Below are positions 43,896 to 52,417 of a stretch of DNA of 64,000 nucleotides, piece by piece. Origin of the DNA: UBA6144 sp964399165. GTDB lineage: Bacteria; Bdellovibrionota; Bacteriovoracia; Bacteriovoracales; Bacteriovoracaceae. The position numbers were made by a program, and so were the translations under genes. The notes beneath the pieces are model-generated. The model ran no database searches. It was not told the origin of the DNA and saw only the letters and a list, made by a program, of their open reading frames with translations. Every line of letters begins with the position of its first letter. Within the stretch, counting starts at the first letter, position 1. The stretch lies in contig CAYNPO010000014.1 of NCBI GenBank assembly GCA_964399165.1, positions 1 through 64,000 on the forward strand, given 5' to 3'.

Positions 43896-44366
43896 TCAGT
43901 GGAGGGGGAGTTGGGCTTCCACTGACAGCTCATCCTCCACGCCCACGCCCAGGTAGCTCACGTCGGTGATGCCGAGGCTCGAGGCGCGTAGTTTGAAATA
44001 TGCGTGGATCATGTTCCCCTTCTCCTTAAAGGTGAACAACACAGGGACTTCCTTTCCCTTAAGGGTTAGTCGAGCTTTGCCTTTGCCATTTTTACCCTCG
44101 GCCTCCATCAGCTGGATCGTGGCATCCTTGCCACCCAGGCGCTTGAGCATGTGCTCGTTACGGAGCTCAATGCCCGTGTCCAATGTCTCCGCTTTGAGAC
44201 TCACGTTATGGGCGGTGTAGACGCCATCCTGCTTGGTAATATGGCCCTTCAGGGCTTCCGATTTCGCATCAAAGCTTCCGGTAGGAGAGAGCTCCACATG
44301 GACTGTGACGGGGGCGGCAAGGCACAGAAGGGGAAACATTACCAATGTCCAGAGGGTCGTTCGCAT
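43896..44366 (-). CDS. YceI-family periplasmic protein
   Basis: The 156-residue protein has a signal peptide (FPLLCLAAP) and a lipocalin-like YceI domain, with LSPTGSFDAKSEALKGHI, RNEHMLKRLGG and YFKLRASSLGITDV. YceI proteins bind isoprenoid compounds such as ubiquinone or polyprenols and are often found near redox proteins. It is convergent to the c-heme protein, 6 bp away, and downstream of a formyltransferase-like gene on its own strand. Confidence 0.85.
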   Translation of the reverse strand: MRTTLWTLVMFPLLCLAAPVTVHVELSPTGSFDAKSEALKGHITKQDGVYTAHNVSLKAETLDTGIELRNEHMLKRLGGKDATIQLMEAEGKNGKGKARLTLKGKEVPVLFTFKEKGNMIHAYFKLRASSLGITDVSYLGVGVEDELSVEAQLPLH

Positions 44367-44374
44367 GAAACTCC

Positions 44375-45373
44375 TCAGAAGTCGGGATGGAACTTATCAA
44401 TGAAGGCTTCGACTCGGGATTTGCACCGGTCCTTGAGGGAAGTGAAGATGCGCAAAGGTGACGTCTCACCGTTAGTCAGGTTTTCCGCCTCCACAACTTC
44501 GATCGCCCCGTCGCCAGTCAGTATGATGACGTGGCCCCGCTCTAAGTCGCGCACCACGACCTTCCCCGGAATTCGGCCCACATAGTTGGAGAAGTCGTAG
44601 CGGGGCTTGGCCCGCCACAGGCGGATTTTCTCCCCCTTGAAATAAGTGAATGCGCCGGGGCAGGGACGGGACTGGGCGCGAATGGCGTCAAAAACTTTCT
44701 TTGTAGGCAATGACCAGTCGATTTCGCCGTCTGCCTCGCCCCGGTGGCAGGAGTATGTCGCCAGTGATTCGTCCTGCGGGACGAATTGGAAATCACCGGA
44801 TAACAAGTGCTCGGCCAAGTCCATGTTGGCCCTGACATGGAGCTTTTCAACCTCTTGTAGGATCTCACCGATGTGCGCTTCGGGGGCTATGGGAAAACTG
44901 TACTCCAGAATTCTGCCGCTTTTGTCGGCGACCAAGGGGCCGGCGTCCATTTGGGTGGCCAACTGGAACATAGCCATTTTGTACTCAGCTTCGCCGTTCA
45001 TGACGTACCAGTATAGACCTGCCCATCCTCTGTAAGCGGGTAGGCCGCTCCCATGCAGGCTGATGAAACCCAGCTTCGCCGCATGCAAGAAGTCGTCCGG
45101 GATGTGGCTGCGCCACAGCCCCAGAGTGAGGACAACATCAGGCCGATCTCGTTTAATGCGCTGGCAGATTTCGTCGTCGATGGTCTCCGAGACCACATGA
45201 GCGAGGCCATGGGTCTGGGCGAGGTCCACGAGTTGCCGACACGCTTCATGTTCATCGGGGTGCCCCCGCATGAAGACGGCGTAGAGGGGATCCAGCCGGC
45301 CTCGGAAGTGGGTCAGATATTCGCGGAGGAGGGGGACTGCTCGCCACCCACCGCCAACCAAATAGACTCTCAT
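44375..45373 (-). CDS. Formyltransferase-like protein with a substituted catalytic asparagine
   Basis: The 332-residue protein begins VYLVGGGWRAVPLL, and the formyltransferase core reads GFISLHGSGLPAYRGWAGLY at about residues 102-121, then QMDAGPLV. In methionyl-tRNA and sugar formyltransferases the catalytic set is Asn-x-His plus Asp. Here it is Ser105-x-His107 plus Asp143, so the asparagine is replaced. The C-terminal half is a linker and beta-barrel of the usual kind. It overlaps the upstream Rossmann gene (ATGA). It may formylate a sugar amine, or transfer another one-carbon unit, or be inactive. Confidence 0.78.
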   Translation of the reverse strand: MRVYLVGGGWRAVPLLREYLTHFRGRLDPLYAVFMRGHPDEHEACRQLVDLAQTHGLAHVVSETIDDEICQRIKRDRPDVVLTLGLWRSHIPDDFLHAAKLGFISLHGSGLPAYRGWAGLYWYVMNGEAEYKMAMFQLATQMDAGPLVADKSGRILEYSFPIAPEAHIGEILQEVEKLHVRANMDLAEHLLSGDFQFVPQDESLATYSCHRGEADGEIDWSLPTKKVFDAIRAQSRPCPGAFTYFKGEKIRLWRAKPRYDFSNYVGRIPGKVVVRDLERGHVIILTGDGAIEVVEAENLTNGETSPLRIFTSLKDRCKSRVEAFIDKFHPDF

Positions 45374-46440
45374 GGGGCATCCTCGGGGAAGGGCATGCAG
45401 TAGGGATGTCGTAGGGCCGCCGCCATCGCCGCCTCAGGTGCTGTGTTTTCCTTCCGGGAGCGGGCCATGACCTCACCTACTTTCATACCAGCTGTGAGTA
45501 AGGTGAAAGTTGGGCTCGCACCTAGCGCGTCGCCACTCCAGGACATGTATCCGACGGGAGCGATGCGTTCGGGAAAGAGGCAAAAACCGCTACTCCTAAG
45601 GAGGTCGGCGTCAATGTCCCCGCAGATGTGCGCCAATGGGAGGTGGGGATTGTGGCGACGGAGGAGCGTGAGAGGAATAAAGGCGTCCTCACCCCCAACT
45701 AATTGGCGCTTCTCCCGGTGATCAGCCACTAGCAGAACATCGTGCGACTCCAGGAGGCTCCCAAGTTCCTCGTCGCGGGTGAAGGGGAGAATCCTGGTGT
45801 AGGGGAGTGAGAGCCGTTTGAATACGTCCTCGATGAAATCTCCCACGGGACACCCTCCTACCAGCAGCACGCGGGTGTCGAAAATGGCGAAACCCATGTC
45901 AAATAGCATTTTGACAGGGATGAGTCCGGCGCACAGGTGCAGCCGGATGTCCTTGTGGCCTTCGTGGGTTCCCAGCACCATGACGCCATGTTGGCGGCAG
46001 GCATCTAAGTCCAGCTCTGTGGGCCTCCACTCCCAGGTTTCCCACATTAGAGGGATGACCGCCTCGGGCCGCAACTTCTGTATGAAGACGCCGTCGAGTG
46101 GACGCAGATGGCCTGTGTTCGTGACAATGTCGGCAAGACCAGCATGTTCGGATTTTTCCCTGCTGTAGACCAAGCGATCGCTGATGCCGAAGCGCTCGGC
46201 CATGGCATGCAGGTTCGCGTAAACCTCAGCCTGGGTGCCGTAGCGTGAGTCCTTGCAGTAGACATACACCCGCTCTGCCCCAGCAAGGGCGGCGATGATC
46301 GGACCATAGGCGTAATTACCGGTGGCGGCCTCGGTCAAAATACTGAGCCCGGTCAGGTCTAGGCCGAAAGCGCGGATCTTTCCCTGAATAAGGGCATCAA
46401 TCGCCTGAAAGGTGGGCATACGGCTGGGAGATTCCCGCAT
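45370..46440 (-). CDS. Unassigned Rossmann-fold protein paired with the formyltransferase-like gene
   Basis: The 356-residue product has an NAD-binding-like motif VLLVGGCPVGDFIEDVF at about residue 193 and an earlier ILTEAATGNYAYGPIIAALA. Other conserved-looking blocks are YGTQAEVYANLHAMAERF and LGTHEGHKDIRLHLC. The domain order recalls NAD-dependent dehydrogenases or SAH-hydrolase-like folds, but I cannot place it in a known family. An alternative start is the ATG at 46419. It is translationally coupled to the formyltransferase-like gene by ATGA. Confidence 0.6.
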   Translation of the reverse strand: MRESPSRMPTFQAIDALIQGKIRAFGLDLTGLSILTEAATGNYAYGPIIAALAGAERVYVYCKDSRYGTQAEVYANLHAMAERFGISDRLVYSREKSEHAGLADIVTNTGHLRPLDGVFIQKLRPEAVIPLMWETWEWRPTELDLDACRQHGVMVLGTHEGHKDIRLHLCAGLIPVKMLFDMGFAIFDTRVLLVGGCPVGDFIEDVFKRLSLPYTRILPFTRDEELGSLLESHDVLLVADHREKRQLVGGEDAFIPLTLLRRHNPHLPLAHICGDIDADLLRSSGFCLFPERIAPVGYMSWSGDALGASPTFTLLTAGMKVGEVMARSRKENTAPEAAMAAALRHPYCMPFPEDAP

Positions 46441-46522
46441 TTCGCTAGGGCTGGCAATCTACACTCTCGGAGAGGCGAGCTTGTTGCGCCGCGCTTAGTT
46501 CCCAATTTCCCCTGGGGAAGTT

Positions 46523-47596
46523 ATGATGCCGCCTCTGGGATTCTTACACGGGAGTAGAGTGAACGCGCCGGTCATTCCCCATTCATGCCCCTGGACCACG
46601 CCACAGGACGGTCAAGTCGCCCAAGCGGCGCTAGAGACCGGGATGCTGGCCCATGGAGTGAGGGTCCGTAGAATTGAGGAGGACCTAGGCGAGCATTTCC
46701 CGGACGCGGATGTGGAGCTCGTTTCTTCCGGAAGCGCGGGACTGGTGCTCGCACTTCGTTGCGTGGGCGTGGTCGCGGGTGATGAAGTTATCGTCCCCAC
46801 CTACGTGTGCCGAGACGTGGCCCGCGCGGTAGAGTTCTTGGGGGCACAGGCGGTGTTTGCCGACGTGGGCTCGGACTGGTGCCTAGATCCAACTGACGTC
46901 CGCCAGCGCATAGGTCCTCGCACTCGCGCTATCGTGGCAGTGCACACCTTCGGCATCCTGTCGGACGTGGAGAGCTTGAAGGCGAACGGGTTGCCCGTCG
47001 TGGAGGACTGCGCCCATGGTTTTGGCCTGGGCCCCCTCCAGCCATATGGTAATCGTGGGGACGTGGCCGTGCTGTCCTTCCAATCCACCAAGTTCTTGTC
47101 ATCGGGCGAGGGTGGGGCGGTCATTGTCCGCTCCCCGCGTGCCCGCGCGGCGCTACGCGGTTGGCGTGGGAATGACAATCCCTTCCGTTGCTCCGATTGG
47201 ACTGCGGCACTCCTCGCCACCCAATTGGGCCGCTTCGAAGAAATCCATGCTGCGCGCGTACGACTGTCGGAGAAATTCTTCCAGGCCCTCCCCGCAAAGG
47301 TAACGGACCCATTACGCCAAACCACTTCCGTTTTCTTTCGCTTCCCCCTCACCGTTGAGAATATGGACTTTCCGCGCGCGCAAGCGGCAGGTCTCGCTAG
47401 GGGGATCGCGGTCCGTAGGGGTGTAGACGATCTCCTTCACCGGGTGGCAGGGCACGATGATGCGGGCTATCCGGGCGCCTGTCGCGCCTTCGCGAGTACT
47501 CTCTCCTTCCCTTTCTACCCGGCCTTGACTGAATCGCAGCTTGCTCGTGTACTTGAGGCCGCACCAGGCATTCTCCAGGAGGCGGTAGGTGGGTAG
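46523..47596 (+). CDS. DegT/DnrJ/EryC1-family aminotransferase
   Basis: The 357-residue PLP protein has VSSGSAGLVLALRCVGVVAG, VPTYVCRDVARAVEFLGA, PVVEDCAHGFGLG and the Schiff-base lysine K190 in LSFQSTKFLSSGEGG. It is shorter than standard sugar aminotransferases at the C-terminus. A GTG at 46559 with GGGAG four bases upstream is a credible alternative start that removes 12 residues. It heads a plus-strand chain that runs to 50850. Confidence 0.82.
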   Translation: MMPPLGFLHGSRVNAPVIPHSCPWTTPQDGQVAQAALETGMLAHGVRVRRIEEDLGEHFPDADVELVSSGSAGLVLALRCVGVVAGDEVIVPTYVCRDVARAVEFLGAQAVFADVGSDWCLDPTDVRQRIGPRTRAIVAVHTFGILSDVESLKANGLPVVEDCAHGFGLGPLQPYGNRGDVAVLSFQSTKFLSSGEGGAVIVRSPRARAALRGWRGNDNPFRCSDWTAALLATQLGRFEEIHAARVRLSEKFFQALPAKVTDPLRQTTSVFFRFPLTVENMDFPRAQAAGLARGIAVRRGVDDLLHRVAGHDDAGYPGACRAFASTLSFPFYPALTESQLARVLEAAPGILQEAVGG

Positions 47597-48986
47597 CCAC
47601 GTCATCGTAGGCACTGGGATTACCGGTCTCATAGGCGCCCTTCTCCTGCGTGAGCGGAATCCCCGCGACCGCATTGTCCTGGTGGAACGCGAAAGCCAGG
47701 TGGGTGGCTTGCTGAAGAGCTACCGTTACGAAGGCGGTTTGGTCTTCGACCACGGGATGCATAACTTTAACCAGGTGGGCATTCCCGAATTGGATCAACT
47801 GCTATGGGAACTGCTGGAAGACGATTGGCTGGTGCTGGAAGGCCCTAAGCGCGACTTGGCTGGCCTATACTTCGACGGACGCCTACAGGAGAACAGCATT
47901 TACCCCGACATCCGCCACTTTCCAGTGGCTGAGCGCCAACGTGCGGTGGATGAGCTCATGTCTATCAGGCGGGAAGGGCGTGCCGCCGACTTTGCGAACG
48001 TCTATGCTTATGGGACGACCCACCTAGGTCCGACCTTGCGCGAGCGTGTGGTGCGGCCCTCACTGGAGAAAATCTTCGGTCATCCCATTGAGAAACTGCA
48101 TTTTACCGCCGCCACCATCGCACCTATGGAACGCGTGGTTGCCTTTGATTTGCCGGAGATGCATAAACTCCAGCAGGATCCTTCCCTGCGCACATGTTTG
48201 GCCTTCACCGAGCAAACGCAATTGCCTTTACAATTCTCTTCCGGCCGCAAGAGTTATTACCCGAAGAAATTTGGCACCTGGCGGATCCTGGAGGCCATTG
48301 AGGCGCGACTCAAAGCCGCTAAAGTGGATATCATGACTGGCCACACAGTGGATGGTTTGGAGATGAGGGACGGACGTCTGTCCAGCCTGCGCATCGTCCC
48401 CGTGGCGGGTGGTGCACCCGTCTTGGTAGAGGACCCCGGAACCTTCCTGTGGACCACCGGTTTCCCCCAGCTTTATAAACTGCTTTTTGGGAAATTCCCT
48501 GCGGACAAGCCTGACCCCCTGAGGAAGACCGTACTAGCGAATTTAGTCCTTAGCCGGCCGTTGGCATGCGGGGAACTCCAGTACTTCCATTGTTATGATC
48601 CCGCCTTCCGCACGTTCCGCGTGAACAACTACGCCAATTACTGCCCGGCCGCCAAGAACCCCCTGGGGTACCCGGTCTGCGTCGAGATGATCGTGGACGA
48701 GGCGGAACTCACCAGCGTGGACCTGCTCCAAGTGGCGAAGGACGAGCTGGGCCGCATGTGCGGCACTCCCCCCGGCGATATCGTGTTCGGGAAACTGGAA
48801 GTGCTAAGGGAGGCCTTTCCCATGCCGACGCTGAAGAACCTGGGTATCATCGGGGGCATGCGCCACGAGATCAAGGCCCTGGGGCTCGCCAACTTGGTGG
48901 TGGCCGGCATCCTGTCTGAGGACAACCTGTTCTTCCAACGGCATGTGCTGCCGGACCTGCACCGTAAACTCACCGAGGCTACATGA
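47589..48986 (+). CDS. FAD-dependent amine-oxidase/mutase-like protein
   Basis: The 465-residue protein starts at a GTG with HVIVGTGITGLIGALLLRER, a dinucleotide fold, then VERESQVGGLLKSYRYEGG and VFDHGMHNFNQVG. The layout resembles protoporphyrinogen-oxidase-like and UDP-galactopyranose-mutase-like enzymes of glycan loci and parallels the FAD gene at 27434-28735. It overlaps the aminotransferase by eight bases. Confidence 0.82.
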   Translation: MGSHVIVGTGITGLIGALLLRERNPRDRIVLVERESQVGGLLKSYRYEGGLVFDHGMHNFNQVGIPELDQLLWELLEDDWLVLEGPKRDLAGLYFDGRLQENSIYPDIRHFPVAERQRAVDELMSIRREGRAADFANVYAYGTTHLGPTLRERVVRPSLEKIFGHPIEKLHFTAATIAPMERVVAFDLPEMHKLQQDPSLRTCLAFTEQTQLPLQFSSGRKSYYPKKFGTWRILEAIEARLKAAKVDIMTGHTVDGLEMRDGRLSSLRIVPVAGGAPVLVEDPGTFLWTTGFPQLYKLLFGKFPADKPDPLRKTVLANLVLSRPLACGELQYFHCYDPAFRTFRVNNYANYCPAAKNPLGYPVCVEMIVDEAELTSVDLLQVAKDELGRMCGTPPGDIVFGKLEVLREAFPMPTLKNLGIIGGMRHEIKALGLANLVVAGILSEDNLFFQRHVLPDLHRKLTEAT

Positions 48987-50134
48987 ACACCGACTCCACC
49001 CTCGATCTTGGCGAGCTCCACTTCTACTGGCGGACCGCCCCCTCGCCCGCGCCTGAGCCCGGCATTCCAGTAAAGCTACCGCTGACCCTAGGTTTTGATC
49101 ACGAGCTGGGCCTGTTGAAGCAGCTGGTGCGGCCGGAGACGCTGGACGCCCTCAGGAAAGTCTATCAGCTCAGCTACAACATCGGTTACCTGCAGGAAGG
49201 GCACGCCCTCGCGGAAGCCTACGGCGCATCTTTCCGACGCTTCCTAGGGGAACATGCCCCGCTCGAAGGCAAAAAGCGGGTGCTCGAGATCGGCTGTGGG
49301 GCCGCTCTGCTGCTCAAGGAATTGAAAGAGTGTGGCCATGAGGTGGAGGGCGTCGACCCCAGCCCCGTGGCAAAAGAGGCCTGTGCCCGTTACGGCATCA
49401 AGTTCACCCCCGGCTTTTATGGGCCGACTCACGGGACTGGCTACGATTTCATTTATCACCACAACGTGCTGGAGCACGTGGAGGATCCCCTGGAGTTTCT
49501 GCGGTGGAACCACTCCCACCTCGCCGAAGGCGGCCGGGTGGTAGTGGGGGTGCCCGACTGTACAGAGAGCGTGGCTAAAGGCGACGTTTCCATAGTCTGG
49601 CACGAACACATCAGCTACTTCGATGGGGAATCCCTCGGAAACATGTTGGCCAAGGCGGGCTTTACCGACGTGACGGTGGCGCGCTCCACCTATGGTGGTC
49701 TCCTATATGGCACCGGCGTGGTCCGTGCCGGCGCCGCCATCCCCACGTTCCGGCGCACCCCGGGGAAATTCAACTCGTTTCGTGAAGGCTTCAATGAGCG
49801 CCGCCGTCGGGTGGAGGCCCATGTGCGAGGAGTGCTCAACCAGCCGGGAGCCACCCTCGGCTTGTATGTGCCCCTGCGCCTCATCGCCTATCTTTCCCTC
49901 ATGAACTTGGATCGGGCCCAACTTTCACGGCTGCGTTTCTTCGACGACGATACTGGCTCCCAAGGCAAGTACTACGACGGCTTCCCAGTGAAGATCGAAG
50001 GGCTGGAGGGCCTTAAGTCTGACCCACCCAGCCATGTGCTTATCGGTTCCGCCAATTTTGGCGCCGTGATCAAAAGCAAAATCCAGGACGCAGTGGGCAG
50101 CCGGACTATCGTACACACCCTCTTGGACGTCTGA
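48983..50134 (+). CDS. SAM-dependent (sugar C-methyltransferase-like) methyltransferase
   Basis: The 383-residue product has a SAM domain with VLEIGCGAALLLKELKECGH at about residues 95-114, GVDPSPVAKEACARYG and YHHNVLEHVEDPLEF. The C-terminal third contains HVLIGSANFGAVIKSKIQ, which resembles the C-methyltransferase C-terminal domain (PF08484). The N-terminal zinc-binding cysteines of that family are missing. Its start overlaps the FAD gene by four bases. Confidence 0.8.
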   Translation: MNTDSTLDLGELHFYWRTAPSPAPEPGIPVKLPLTLGFDHELGLLKQLVRPETLDALRKVYQLSYNIGYLQEGHALAEAYGASFRRFLGEHAPLEGKKRVLEIGCGAALLLKELKECGHEVEGVDPSPVAKEACARYGIKFTPGFYGPTHGTGYDFIYHHNVLEHVEDPLEFLRWNHSHLAEGGRVVVGVPDCTESVAKGDVSIVWHEHISYFDGESLGNMLAKAGFTDVTVARSTYGGLLYGTGVVRAGAAIPTFRRTPGKFNSFREGFNERRRRVEAHVRGVLNQPGATLGLYVPLRLIAYLSLMNLDRAQLSRLRFFDDDTGSQGKYYDGFPVKIEGLEGLKSDPPSHVLIGSANFGAVIKSKIQDAVGSRTIVHTLLDV

Positions 50135-50136
50135 AG

Positions 50137-50850
50137 ATGGAACCACTGTTCGCTCTGACCTTCGACTTGGACTGGGCCCCCGACGAAGTGGTGGCTTATG
50201 CGGTCCAACCGGCTCTGGAGGCGGGGATTCCTGTCACGCTTTTTGCCACCCACCGCAGTCCCTATGTGCTTTCCTTGCTGGAGGCCCATCCGAATTTGGT
50301 GGAAGTTGGGCTCCACCCCAATTACAACCCTTATTTCCTGAACCAGGGGCAGGCGGATTGGCGGGGGCTCCTGCGTGAGCTGCGGGGCCACTACCCCGGC
50401 GCCGTGGGCGTCCGCGCGCACTCCCACGTCGTGAGTTCCCATCTCCTGGCACACTACCAGGAGGAAGGCTTCAGGTATGAGAGCGGGATCTACGCTGATA
50501 ACGCTAGTGGGCTCGTACCCTTGCCCTACGACCGGGGCTTCACGCGCCTTCCACACTTCTTTCAGGACGACGCTCATCTTCTGCGCGATCGTCCTTTCGC
50601 GCTTTCCGCCCTCGAACTCGCCTCGCCGGGGCTTAAAATCTTCGATTTCCACCCGGTGCACGTTTTCCTCAACACGCAGTCGCTCCAACATTATGAGGAG
50701 TCCAAGCGCCACTACCAGGATCCGGCTGGTCTGGCGTCTTGCCGGGGCCGAGGGCCGGGCGTAGGGGAGCTGTACGGCCACGTGTTGGAATACCTGAAAG
50801 CGCGGCCAGGCCGAACCCTCCGCTTAGCGGACGTTGTCCTGGGCGATTGA
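50137..50850 (+). CDS. Polysaccharide-deacetylase-like protein
   Basis: The 237-residue protein has the NodB-fold opening ALTFDLDWAPDEVV (metal Asp), EVGLHPNYNP and VRAHSHVVSSHLLAHYQ with candidate metal histidines, and IFDFHPVHVFLN near the end. This layout matches the WbmS-like branch found in O-antigen loci. It may remove an N-acetyl group from a sugar precursor. It follows the methyltransferase by 2 bp, and its 3' end overlaps the convergent membrane-protein gene by 27 bases. Confidence 0.8.
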   Translation: MEPLFALTFDLDWAPDEVVAYAVQPALEAGIPVTLFATHRSPYVLSLLEAHPNLVEVGLHPNYNPYFLNQGQADWRGLLRELRGHYPGAVGVRAHSHVVSSHLLAHYQEEGFRYESGIYADNASGLVPLPYDRGFTRLPHFFQDDAHLLRDRPFALSALELASPGLKIFDFHPVHVFLNTQSLQHYEESKRHYQDPAGLASCRGRGPGVGELYGHVLEYLKARPGRTLRLADVVLGD

Positions 50851-52392
50851 GGCTTCAAGAGGAAAACGCGTTTCATGGGCGCGGACGAGCACGTGCTCAC
50901 CCGGTTTGTGGGAGAGATTTTCTTCGAATCTCACCACCACCGCTACAGGCGCCTGCGGCCTAGGAGTGACCGGCTCGTCGTTAGTCAGGATGTGCTTAGG
51001 TACGATTCCGAGGCGCTCATGACGGGCGCGAGCGAAGCTTTGCAGGGCCATGTGGAACTTCTTAGTTTTGGCGGGATCATGGTAATTGCGGGAATTCTTT
51101 TCCAGAAAGGCGAGGGCCTCTTCCCGGGTGCGCAGCCGGTAGGACAGAAGGGCGTCCTTGCGCTTGCGGTAGATCTTCTTATCCATGACCGGAAAATCCA
51201 TGATGTAGAAGAATTCCTGGAACACCATGGGCATTTCCAACGGAGTGAACTCGTCTTTCGGGAGCAGATGCCGCTTGCCCGAGGAGTCTTCCCAGAAAAA
51301 AGTAAAGCGCTGGGAAAAGGCATTGTCCCACCACCCCAGTCCCGGATAGGGCAAAAGCCACATGAAAACCACCATCAGCGCAGCACATAGCCCCAGGTGG
51401 CGGCGTTGGACCTTCGGCGGGGTTTCCACGCCACGTGGGTCGGGAAATAACGGGAAGGCGGCCAAGAACGCCAGTTGCACCATCCACTTCCAGAAGAAAA
51501 TGCCGGAAACGGCAAAAATGCCCGCATGGAGCAGGAGGAGTCCACCCGCCACCGCCCGTTGCAGCCGCGGTACCACCAGAAGCAGGGCACCCAGCTCGAT
51601 GAAAAAGGCGATGAACTGCAGGGGCACTTTCATCACATAGGTCGCCTCATGCAGCGCTTGGAGGGTAGGGAGGGGAACCCAGCTCAGCCAGCCTTTGTAG
51701 TGGGTGTGCACCAGGATAGTGGTCACGTCGTTGTTCAGTGCCCAGTCGAATGGGTGATGCCCCACGAGGATCTTCGCCAGGGCGGGGTTCACGTAGTGAG
51801 CCGCCAAAGCGGCGAGGACAGCGATCTTCGTGAAGGTTGGGAAGCGGGGGATGTCGCGTCCCAGCGCCTTGGCGGCTAGACCCGCCAGGACCAGGGCGTC
51901 GAGGAAGAAAATCCCGTGCATGACCAAGCTCTTGTCCACGGAGGAATAAGCGGCCAAGGGATGCAGGAACTGTGCATAGGAAGCAAACAAGAGATGGCTG
52001 AACAGCAATATGAAAGATGGCCGCCAAGCCGTGAGGAAGAAAGCCGCCACCAGGCTAACCCGGTCCGCCAGCCGCCACTCGCCCAGGAACCAGTTGAAGT
52101 CGTGAAAGGCGTAGTTGTAGGTGAGGATACCGGCGCTGACCATGAAGAAGATTTTCAACGGGCGATCGGAGATGTCGTCCCACGTCACACGCAGCCGGGG
52201 GTGGAGCGCCGCCAAGGTGAGGGCGATGAGCCCCACGGTCCAGGCCGTGGGGGGCATCTGCCACGGGAAAGACAAGGCGATGGCTTTTTCGGAATTTATG
52301 CTTCGGAAGTAAGCGATGCACCGGAAAGAGAAGGTGACGGTCGCGCAGTAGAGCGCCAGGACCACCGCCTTATAGGCATGGTGTGAAAGCAT
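50824..52392 (-). CDS. Polytopic membrane protein, HTTM/vitamin-K-carboxylase-like
   Basis: The 522-residue product has about ten membrane helices between residues 10 and 350 and a soluble C-terminal tail of ~170 residues with many basic residues (DKKIYRKRKDALLSYRLR). Blocks such as AHYVNPALAKILVGHHPF and FIAFFIELGALLLVVPRLQR recall HTTM-domain (gamma-carboxylase-like) proteins, but the match is weak. It diverges from a second membrane protein across 25 bp. Confidence 0.6.
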   Translation of the reverse strand: MLSHHAYKAVVLALYCATVTFSFRCIAYFRSINSEKAIALSFPWQMPPTAWTVGLIALTLAALHPRLRVTWDDISDRPLKIFFMVSAGILTYNYAFHDFNWFLGEWRLADRVSLVAAFFLTAWRPSFILLFSHLLFASYAQFLHPLAAYSSVDKSLVMHGIFFLDALVLAGLAAKALGRDIPRFPTFTKIAVLAALAAHYVNPALAKILVGHHPFDWALNNDVTTILVHTHYKGWLSWVPLPTLQALHEATYVMKVPLQFIAFFIELGALLLVVPRLQRAVAGGLLLLHAGIFAVSGIFFWKWMVQLAFLAAFPLFPDPRGVETPPKVQRRHLGLCAALMVVFMWLLPYPGLGWWDNAFSQRFTFFWEDSSGKRHLLPKDEFTPLEMPMVFQEFFYIMDFPVMDKKIYRKRKDALLSYRLRTREEALAFLEKNSRNYHDPAKTKKFHMALQSFARARHERLGIVPKHILTNDEPVTPRPQAPVAVVVRFEENLSHKPGEHVLVRAHETRFPLEASIAQDNVR

Positions 52393-52417
52393 GACCCCAT
52401 GTTAGTATAGCCCTCCT

